DNA from: Chitinispirillales bacterium
GTDB lineage: Bacteria; Fibrobacterota; Chitinivibrionia; Chitinivibrionales; Chitinispirillaceae
Direction: 5' to 3'
Length of the DNA: 64,000 nucleotides
Assembly: GCA_031283085.1 (NCBI GenBank)
Contig: JAITCM010000144.1
Coordinates: 40,588-104,587, forward strand
Position numbers and translations under genes: made by a program. Below the pieces are notes generated by a model. The model had not been told where the DNA came from. It saw only the letters and a list, made by a program, of their open reading frames with translations, and did no database searches. Positions 1 to 7,378 of the stretch are shown here, one piece after another; position 1 is the first letter of the stretch, and each line of letters starts with the position of its first letter.

Positions 1-283
1 CGTCCGCCCCGACGACGGCGGGCCCCCTGCGCCGCCCGTCTATAATCGTCGACTTCTTGTCCTGCCCCACCAACACGACGTCGTCGACCATGGTGACGTT
101 TTCGTAGTACACGCCGTTGCGCACATAGACCGTGTCCCCCTCGACGGCCTCGCCAAGCGCCGCCTGTATGGTCGGAAAGTCTTTGGGAACACTTATCCTC
201 TTCTGCGCGGAGGCGCAAACGATAGCCGCGGCAAGGAACAAACAAGCCACCCGCACCCGCCGTTTAGTTAAAGATATAGCCAT
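1..283 (-). CDS. Secreted pectin-lyase-fold (right-handed beta-helix) protein, 5' part only
   Basis: The reading frame opens at an ATG (281-283) and runs off the left edge, giving the first 94 residues. It starts with a basic stretch (KRRVRV) and a hydrophobic core (ACLFLAAAIVCASA), which is a clear signal peptide. Next comes ISVPKDFPTIQAAL, then GDTVYVRNGVYYENV and a short TIIDG segment. This succession is typical of the N-terminal coils of right-handed beta-helix proteins of the pectin-lyase/DUF1565 kind. The protein is therefore probably exported and may bind or cleave polysaccharide, but the catalytic part is outside the window, so no enzyme activity can be assigned. It is divergent from the gene starting at 589. 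Confidence 0.75.
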   Translation of the reverse strand, partial: MAISLTKRRVRVACLFLAAAIVCASAQKRISVPKDFPTIQAALGEAVEGDTVYVRNGVYYENVTMVDDVVLVGQDKKSTIIDGRRRGPAVVGAD

Positions 284-588
284 AAACACGCCGCCCCGTC
301 GTTCTTTCCGTATCGGTTTTGACATAAACTGGTACCCGCTCCCCCCAAAAACAAGGGGACAATCACACTCTATAAATCTAATTCACGCGCAACGCCATGT
401 CAATAATAAAAAAACTCTCCACAATTAATAAAATTTATCTTTTTTTTTTGTAATATGCAAATTTTTTTTTATTTATTGTTTTTTTACTCTTTTTTACGCC
501 GGTTTTTCGTATTAATTTTTTATTGACCCGGCATTGTTTTTAAAGATTTTGGCTTCTACTCCCCAAAAAAATATATATTACTTCAACT
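284..588. other. AT-rich divergent intergenic region
   Basis: This gap separates the divergent starts of the beta-helix protein and the outer-membrane metallopeptidase. It must hold promoters for both directions. Roughly 425-580 is extremely AT-rich, with runs of T, and contains a TTGACC (523-528) that could be a -35 element for the plus-strand gene. I could not find a convincing -10 at the right distance. No small gene or RNA is evident; the open frame over 132-428 on the plus strand is a shadow of the signal-peptide gene. Confidence 0.5.
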
Positions 589-3500
589 ATGAGAACCTTA
601 ATCTTATTAATAGCGGCGGCAATCCTGACAATTCTAACCCTCCCGTCCCCCGCCGTCCCCGACGACTTCGGCAAAAACAAAGTCCAATACCGATACCTGG
701 ACTGGAGTTGCCTCAAAGCCCCGCGCTACACCCTGTACTACCACCAGGACCAGGGCCGCCTCCCGGAACTCTCCTGCATCTGGCTCGACGACGTCTACCG
801 CGACCTGAGCTACCGCTTCCGCTTCCGCCACTCTACCCCCGTCCCCGTCGTCCTCTACGAGTCGCCGGCGCTCTTTGAACAGACGAACATCATCACCGAG
901 CTCCTCCCGGAGGAGGTAGGCGGGTTCACGGAAATCTTCAAGAACCGCGTGGTCATCCCGCACAACGGGTCGCTCGCCGACCTGCGGCACGTTCTCCACC
1001 ACGAGTTCGTACACGCCTTCGTATTCGGCATGGTCTACGGCGGCAGCATCCTCCGCGCAGCAGGGGCGCAGGTGCCTCTGTGGTTCAACGAGGGGCTCGC
1101 CGAACTGCTCTCCTCGGGCTGGGAGCGCCAAGCCGATATGTTTATGCTCGACAGGATGCTAAACTCGACCGTCCCGCCGCCCTCTCCGGCGCTCGACGGA
1201 TACTTAGCCTACAAGGGCGGACAGTCCTTTCTCTACTACCTCCACAGCACCGGCACCGACAGCCTGTTCAATAGAATGCTTATTGAATTCAAGCTTACCC
1301 GCTCCGCTGAGGCCGCAATCGAGCGGGTCTACGCCAAAAATATGGAAGAACTCGGCAAGGATTGGCTTCGGGAGCTGCGCCGAATCTACTGGCCGGAGGC
1401 AGGCCGCCGCGTAAACCCGGAGACGCAGGCCTCGCCCGTCACCGCGAAGGAGCGCAGCCGCGCCAACGTGTACCCCAGGGCTTCGCCCGACGGCAAACGG
1501 ATAGCCTTCTTCAGCGACAGGCACGACTACACGCGGATAATCATCACCGACACCGCCGGCAAGGAACTGCGCCGCATAGGCGGGGAGCACAGCTTCGGCA
1601 ACTCTTTCGAGTCCTTCCGCCCCATGGACGGCGCTATCGCCTGGTCACCCGACGGGAAACAGCTCGCCTTCGTCGCCAAAAAAGGCGGTAAAGACGAGAT
1701 ACGAATAGTTGACGCCGCGACCGCCCGAACGCGGAGAACCGTCCGGCCGCCACTGACGTCCACAGGCGGCCTTGACTGGTCAAGGGACGGAAACCTGCTC
1801 ACGTTCGTGGGTATGTCCTACGGGCAAACTGATATATACCTATATAATCTGGCCTCCGACGAACTCACGGTTCTCGTGGACACCTACGAATCCAAAGATT
1901 CGCCGCGATTCAGCCCGGACGGTAATAAAATCATCTTCGCTACTACGGATACCGCCGGTCTTTATTCGGGGCCGTTCTCCGGTGTGCCGAGGCCGACGTC
2001 GGACATCGCCGTATACGACATCCGCGACGGCGGCTACCGCCTGCTGACCGAGACGGAGTGGAACGATAAACAGCCGGCCTTCTCGCTCGACGGGTCGCAG
2101 TTCGTCTTCGTCTCGGACAGGAACGGTATCGACAATCTCTACATAGACAGCGTCGACAATCCCGGTAAACCCCGCCCGCTCACCGACTACACCGGCAAGT
2201 GCGCGAACCCCGATTGGGCGGCGGACGGATCGGCCATCGTTTTCGACCTGTTCATGAATCAGTCCTGGAATATCTGGAGGCTGGCCAAGCCCCTGGAGAA
2301 GACCCTGGGCGACACCGCTTTGGCGCCGACCGTATGGGCGCGGCATGAGGCGGATACCTCCATACCGTTCTTCAAAAGGGCCGCCGTTCCAGCCAAAGAC
2401 AGCGTCGGCGTCGGTGATTCGGTCAAAGCGGCAGACGGCAACGCGGTCAGGCCGTACCGGAGCGGCGACGGCAAAGCCGGCAGGCGGCGCGGCGGAATCA
2501 AAGATTCGGAGGATGCCCGCGAAAGACCCTTTGCCGTCGATGCGCCCAACGACTCAATCCCGCCGTCCGAACGCTACACGCTGCGCTTCACCCCCGACCT
2601 TGTAATCTTCGGACTTGGCGTGAGCACCTATAGCGGCGCCTCCGGCCAGGCTCTCGCCACCTTCAGCGACATCATGGGCGACCACCGCGTCACCCTCGCC
2701 GGCGACCTGCAGGTAGACATCGGCGATTACGCGCAGATATTCGCCTCCTACGAGTACCTAAAGCGCCGCGTCAACATGATGGCGGGCGGGTTCTACTATA
2801 AGTATTACAGTTACGACGGGCTCGGAAGCCGCTACTTCCACGACTTGGAGACCGGCGGCATACTTGGGCTCAGCTACCCGTTCTCCGTCTTCTCGCGTAC
2901 CGACCTGAACCTCTCCGGCCGCTACATACGGCGCGAACCGCTCACGGGCGGCACAGCGCTCGAAAGGAACGCGCTCTCGGCAAGCCTCGGCTACTCGTTC
3001 GACAACATCCTCTGGGGGCTCACGGGCCCGCTTGCCGGCATACGCGCCTCAGCCTCAACGCAACTTGCCCCGCCGCTGACATTCACAGACGAGGCATACA
3101 TATCCGGCGACATCGACATCCGCCACTACACGCACATATTCAAGCGCTACGTGTGGGCAAACCGTTTGGTTCTGGGCGCGAGCGCCGGCTTGGGCGACAG
3201 CGCGCATACCGCGAGACGATACTTTTTGGGCGGCAGCGAAAACTGGTTCAACTACGGCGTCAACGCCGAAAACTACGACAAAAACATCGGCTACAGCTAC
3301 TACTCAAGCCTCGTCTCCCCGCTGCGCGGCTGGAACTACTTCGATATCACCGGCGACAGGGCGTTGCTGATGAACACGGAGTTCCGCTTCCCGTTCATAC
3401 GGGAGGTATCGACTGTGTGGCCTATACCGATGCAAATCAAGTACATAAACGGGGCACTGTTCTTTGACGCGGGGTACGCCTGGACGGGGGGGGACGGCGA

Positions 3501-3660
3501 TAATAACATACTCCCCCCGAAGATCGCGGGCGGGTACGGCTTCGGAATGCGGGCGAACCTGGGGATTTTCGTGCTGAGATATGACAGAGGGTGGCCCACG
3601 GACTTTAGAGGGGGCGGAGGGGCGCCAATCAACTATTTTTCGCTGGGGGCGGAGTTCTAA
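589..3660 (+). CDS. Outer-membrane fusion: zinc metallopeptidase, PD40 propeller, Omp85-like barrel
   Basis: 1023 aa. A signal peptide (MRTLILLIAAAILTIL) is followed by a gluzincin-type peptidase domain with HEFVH at residues 138-142 and NEGLAE with E168 as the likely third zinc ligand, as in the peptidase MA-like family. From about residue 290 to 590 there are six or more WD40-like PD40 blades (SPDGKRIAF, SPDGKQLAF, SPDGNKIIF, LDGSQFVF, and so on), as in TolB-type propellers. Residues from about 660 to the end are a beta-barrel of Omp85/surface-antigen type (RYFLGGSENW, GALFFDAGYAW, GMRANLGIFVLRYDRGWP) ending in Phe, the usual outer-membrane insertion signal. I infer a surface or periplasmic protease tethered to its own barrel. 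It has its own promoter region and is the only plus-strand gene. Its stop overlaps the last gene of the opposing operon by 4 bp. Confidence 0.85.
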   Translation: MRTLILLIAAAILTILTLPSPAVPDDFGKNKVQYRYLDWSCLKAPRYTLYYHQDQGRLPELSCIWLDDVYRDLSYRFRFRHSTPVPVVLYESPALFEQTNIITELLPEEVGGFTEIFKNRVVIPHNGSLADLRHVLHHEFVHAFVFGMVYGGSILRAAGAQVPLWFNEGLAELLSSGWERQADMFMLDRMLNSTVPPPSPALDGYLAYKGGQSFLYYLHSTGTDSLFNRMLIEFKLTRSAEAAIERVYAKNMEELGKDWLRELRRIYWPEAGRRVNPETQASPVTAKERSRANVYPRASPDGKRIAFFSDRHDYTRIIITDTAGKELRRIGGEHSFGNSFESFRPMDGAIAWSPDGKQLAFVAKKGGKDEIRIVDAATARTRRTVRPPLTSTGGLDWSRDGNLLTFVGMSYGQTDIYLYNLASDELTVLVDTYESKDSPRFSPDGNKIIFATTDTAGLYSGPFSGVPRPTSDIAVYDIRDGGYRLLTETEWNDKQPAFSLDGSQFVFVSDRNGIDNLYIDSVDNPGKPRPLTDYTGKCANPDWAADGSAIVFDLFMNQSWNIWRLAKPLEKTLGDTALAPTVWARHEADTSIPFFKRAAVPAKDSVGVGDSVKAADGNAVRPYRSGDGKAGRRRGGIKDSEDARERPFAVDAPNDSIPPSERYTLRFTPDLVIFGLGVSTYSGASGQALATFSDIMGDHRVTLAGDLQVDIGDYAQIFASYEYLKRRVNMMAGGFYYKYYSYDGLGSRYFHDLETGGILGLSYPFSVFSRTDLNLSGRYIRREPLTGGTALERNALSASLGYSFDNILWGLTGPLAGIRASASTQLAPPLTFTDEAYISGDIDIRHYTHIFKRYVWANRLVLGASAGLGDSAHTARRYFLGGSENWFNYGVNAENYDKNIGYSYYSSLVSPLRGWNYFDITGDRALLMNTEFRFPFIREVSTVWPIPMQIKYINGALFFDAGYAWTGGDGDNNILPPKIAGGYGFGMRANLGIFVLRYDRGWPTDFRGGGGAPINYFSLGAEF

Positions 3661-6341
3661 TCGTCGCCGCGCAGTCCGCAACTAACCATATGGATGTTCG
3701 GATTACCATCCAGGTATGTAATGGCGGTAAGCGCCAAGGGGTGCATCAGGCTCAAATCAACACCATCCACGGGTTTAAAAATCACTCTGGAAATCAGCAA
3801 CTCGCAATCTAACTTGTCGTGTTCCCATCTATGATCGTCCGCCGACTTTTTATATTCCTCCACCAACTCAGAATAATCGCCTGGGTCGGCCTCTTTTTCG
3901 TTCAGCTTGTCATACAACCGTTCTTCCAACTCTTTTGCCGACGACAATGCGCCCTCTATGCCCTTTACTTTTGACCAATACCTCGTTTCACGCAATCTTA
4001 ACAGGCTTAAGGATAACTCATACGCGTCTCGAATTTTACGCAACGTTTTAGGGATAATCGGCTTTTCGCGTAATTCTTTACATAACTCATCAAACCTCGT
4101 TGATAAGTGTTTTACTAAACGCGATAATATTTTAAGCTCATTCTCGCGTTCACAAATGTGACCCAACAGCTTTTCGTTTGCCAACAAGGGCAAGGAGAAT
4201 GTTCTTCCGATTCTCTTATTGCCGCTTTCATCGTTACCCCCACACCGACCGACAATAGCTTTTATACATTCGCTTGTGTAGGAAACATTCGGATTGCATA
4301 ACACAGTTGTAACAAACGCAGGGCTTAACCCAATGTCTTTATTTTTTGAAAAATATTCGCCGCGGTATAAATCATATTCTACGTCCGACAATATCAGTGC
4401 CAATGTCGCGATGATGTGTTCGACATAGAAACGTCCAATATCGTCAAATGATTTCAAGTTCAAGTCAAGAACCTTCTCTAAAATATCGGACGCTTTTTGC
4501 CCGATGTCCTGCCCCATTTCCTTTTGTTCTTTCTGTTTATACGGTAAGCCGACCCAGGCCAAAAATATCTGTCGGCACGCCGTGCGTACGCCGTATTCCC
4601 ACCGCATCTCTTTACGTTCCACATTATCGTTATAACGTCTATCCTTATCCCAGTCCCATTTGTCAACCTCATTTTCCGCTTCGCACAGCCCTTTATAAAT
4701 TTTATCATAAATTTCCGTCAGAACTTCCTCATCCTCGCAAAACCCCATAACAAACGGCAAATACATACGTTCCGGCTCCCCTTCTTCTATAAGCAACCGT
4801 TTTTCCCCTGCTTCCTCATTCTTCAAAACGAACCGGTATGAATTTCTGTCGTTGAAGTCGTATACAAGTCGAACGTCAAATTCGGCGGCTGTTTTTAATT
4901 CGTCATCCATTTTTACCGTCGCCACGTATTTTTTATCCGTTATCCCGCCTATCGTCAACGGGAAGCGTATTTCCTTGTGCCCGGCGGGCAAAGTGAGTCT
5001 TTCTTCGCATTTAATGACACGCGGTTCAAACAGGTTTTCAACGGTTTTATTATCTTCAACGAGAACGTATCGGCCTAAGCGTTTTTGTCTTTTGTCCACA
5101 ATACGGTCGAGCACCAATTTCGGCAAGGTTTCTATCCAAAGCGGAATGTCCCTTTTTTTTCTTTCCATGTATCGCGCCAGCGGCTCGCCGTGTCCGGCGT
5201 CAGGTAATAACACAGGCATCTTTACGGCGGCACCGGCTAACGCCAAAAAATCACCGTACACAACGCATCCGACAAGTTTGTTGACCGCAACCACGTTTTT
5301 TGATACGTACCGTTTTAGGAAGTCCTTAGCTTCCGGCGCGCTTACTGTGTACAGCCGGTCTTTATAGACCAGGTCAAATGGGCGGCCGCCGCAAAGCAGC
5401 TCATGCGTTGCGTTGCCGCATATCAGCCGATCTATGGCCTCCTTAGACACAGGCAATCTTCTTTTTTTTAAATATTCCTCCCAAAATGCTTTCGCCACAC
5501 TAACATAACTTAACGGTTGTACGGCATCATCCAATTTATTCCTGTCGCAGCGTGTAAACATGATTTCGTTGTCATATTTCTCTCCGATTTCAGCTTTTAT
5601 GGAGATTTTAACCGGCTCATTTTCAAACAGGTCTACCACGTCAATTTTCCCGGCATCACCTTTTCCAGCGCCGTAACAGTATCTATAGGCGGCCGCGACG
5701 GAGCGCCAGACATACGTATAGCCGGAAAATCCGGATTTAACGTTGTTTGAGAAGACGTCGGTATTGTCCGGCAGGTAATAGAATCTACCGTCGTTTTCCT
5801 CCATACCGTTCAGCGTCTCTTTCACGATTTCTGCGACATGGCCATAGTCATTCTTCACGCAACAACGCCGAACGCTGGCGATGTCGTTTAGCGCGAAATC
5901 CACAATCGCGTGAGGATGAATATCATCGTGCGACCCGCCGTCGTTGTAACTGATAAATTCCGCGCATATCTCTTTGCATATCTTTTCATTATTTTCAAAA
6001 AATACGGCGTTGGATGCGATGTCGTATATGAAGCCGTTGTTTTTCAGTCTGACCGGACCGCGATCGGAGATAAACTCTTTGCCGGCGGTCTCTTTTATCA
6101 TTGCCTGCAGGGCGTTTATTCTGTGTTCGATCTGCCCGGTATCTTCCGAAAGTTCCGTCAGCTCCGCCAAAGCGATACGGTCGTTCGCAGTCTCCGTTTG
6201 AGCGGTCGGTTCAAAAACGGCGGTTTCGTCCGGTTTCGCTTCCTCAATGGATTTAAGCGGCGCCGACGTTTTCTTACCGCCGTCATTTGTTTTGGACACA
6301 TTGGGGTAACGTTTATTGAACCTTTCTATCTGATTATTCAT
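3657..6341 (-). CDS. Unrecognised 894-aa protein, last gene of the TerY-P/McrB-like operon
   Basis: I do not recognise a family. The N-terminal 80 residues are polar and low in order, residues about 90-430 are mixed, about 437-510 looks beta-rich (alternating hydrophobic strands around FPLTIGG and FDVRLVYDF), and the C-terminal third is strongly helical with charged coiled-coil-like segments. I see no Walker, nuclease, protease or transmembrane motif. The ATG at 6341 overlaps the stop of the upstream gene by 4 bp (ATGA type), so translation is probably coupled. The TAG stop lies inside the convergent plus-strand gene. Position at the end of the operon suggests a structural or effector subunit of the system, but that is inference only. 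Confidence 0.7.
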   Translation of the reverse strand: MNNQIERFNKRYPNVSKTNDGGKKTSAPLKSIEEAKPDETAVFEPTAQTETANDRIALAELTELSEDTGQIEHRINALQAMIKETAGKEFISDRGPVRLKNNGFIYDIASNAVFFENNEKICKEICAEFISYNDGGSHDDIHPHAIVDFALNDIASVRRCCVKNDYGHVAEIVKETLNGMEENDGRFYYLPDNTDVFSNNVKSGFSGYTYVWRSVAAAYRYCYGAGKGDAGKIDVVDLFENEPVKISIKAEIGEKYDNEIMFTRCDRNKLDDAVQPLSYVSVAKAFWEEYLKKRRLPVSKEAIDRLICGNATHELLCGGRPFDLVYKDRLYTVSAPEAKDFLKRYVSKNVVAVNKLVGCVVYGDFLALAGAAVKMPVLLPDAGHGEPLARYMERKKRDIPLWIETLPKLVLDRIVDKRQKRLGRYVLVEDNKTVENLFEPRVIKCEERLTLPAGHKEIRFPLTIGGITDKKYVATVKMDDELKTAAEFDVRLVYDFNDRNSYRFVLKNEEAGEKRLLIEEGEPERMYLPFVMGFCEDEEVLTEIYDKIYKGLCEAENEVDKWDWDKDRRYNDNVERKEMRWEYGVRTACRQIFLAWVGLPYKQKEQKEMGQDIGQKASDILEKVLDLNLKSFDDIGRFYVEHIIATLALILSDVEYDLYRGEYFSKNKDIGLSPAFVTTVLCNPNVSYTSECIKAIVGRCGGNDESGNKRIGRTFSLPLLANEKLLGHICERENELKILSRLVKHLSTRFDELCKELREKPIIPKTLRKIRDAYELSLSLLRLRETRYWSKVKGIEGALSSAKELEERLYDKLNEKEADPGDYSELVEEYKKSADDHRWEHDKLDCELLISRVIFKPVDGVDLSLMHPLALTAITYLDGNPNIHMVSCGLRGDD

Positions 6342-7378
6342 ACGTCGGCCTCTTCTTCCGCGCCTACTCTGTCATTCTTGATTTTTATCGTTTTTATCAC
6401 CGTTTTTCGCCCGTCTTTCACCAAAATTTTTACGCTTTCAACCGGTTTTCCGCCGCACACAATCCCAACGCCGTCTTGATATGTGACGACTCTCTCAAAT
6501 ATTTTGACTTCTTTTCCGGCTAAGACGGCATCGCCCACAGTGTCAGCCGACTTAATCAAAAGCTCCATGCGCAACAACAACTCGGGCAGTTTGTTCCACT
6601 TTCTCTCAATCCGCTCCTCGACCTTTTTCATGTTTTCCGTTTCACGCCGGACCACGCTATAGTATTTGTCGCATAAGAGGGCGTTGTTTGGAACGGCGGC
6701 GACCTGTTCTCTGACATCGTTCAATCCAGTTTTTCTCATAGCGTTTTTTATCCATAAAAAGCCTTGCAGCTCCGATACCCTTGAGCAGCCGTCTCTCTTA
6801 CCGCAATCGGCGCATTCGGACTTTTCCACCAACATGGAAATATATTTGTACAACCTGCCGTAGAAATACCTAAGCGCCCTGTTTTCAACCGTATCCGGCG
6901 AAAAAACAGTCTTGCGCGTCAGAACGGTGTTATTGGGCTTAATCTTGTCCTCTATCTTCTCCTGCGGTCGTTGCGCGAGCCATTCCACAGTTTTGTGCGA
7001 TACCTCGCGAACCCGCGAAACGTGCTGTTTGCAGCTCTCTTTTACAAGACGGGTACGCGGGTTAATCACGATTTTTTCAATGGCCGGTAAGGCTTTTAAG
7101 GCAATTTGTGTGAACTCATCGTGCCGCAGCGGTCTTTCGCTCACGCATGCCGTTTCTTCCGCCGCCGCGGCGATTTCGTTTATGTAGCGGCTGAGGGTGG
7201 TATGGTTATATCCTCTCTGCAGCCTTTGAGTGAGCTCAAGTCTGTTATTCAGACAAAAATAGAACGAATCCACCGCGCGCAAAAGGTCGTACCACAAGAC
7301 CTGCGCGGGGGATAGCTTATCCGTTTCGCCGTTTATGATATAGTCAATCTTATTGGGGAGCGCCGGCTTATTCAGCAT
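6338..7378 (-). CDS. DUF2357-like, putative McrC-type partner of the McrB-like ATPase
   Basis: 346 aa. The middle (about residues 100-190) has the layout of DUF2357 proteins: a helical segment, then SPDTVENRALRYFYGRLYKYI, which resembles the TPENR-type motif of McrC-like subunits. It directly follows, and overlaps by 11 bp, the McrB-like ATPase gene, the usual McrB-McrC arrangement. A cysteine cluster CADCGKRDGC (about residue 193) could bind a metal. I could not see a PD-(D/E)XK nuclease motif in the C-terminal part, which instead looks beta-rich and basic. Either the nuclease is very divergent or this is an adaptor. The DUF2357 assignment is by eye and needs a profile search. Confidence 0.55.
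   Translation of the reverse strand: MLNKPALPNKIDYIINGETDKLSPAQVLWYDLLRAVDSFYFCLNNRLELTQRLQRGYNHTTLSRYINEIAAAAEETACVSERPLRHDEFTQIALKALPAIEKIVINPRTRLVKESCKQHVSRVREVSHKTVEWLAQRPQEKIEDKIKPNNTVLTRKTVFSPDTVENRALRYFYGRLYKYISMLVEKSECADCGKRDGCSRVSELQGFLWIKNAMRKTGLNDVREQVAAVPNNALLCDKYYSVVRRETENMKKVEERIERKWNKLPELLLRMELLIKSADTVGDAVLAGKEVKIFERVVTYQDGVGIVCGGKPVESVKILVKDGRKTVIKTIKIKNDRVGAEEEADV

Noticed and set aside
132..428. Plus-strand 98-aa frame at the left edge
   Set aside because: It overlaps the clear signal-peptide gene on the minus strand and has no recognisable features.
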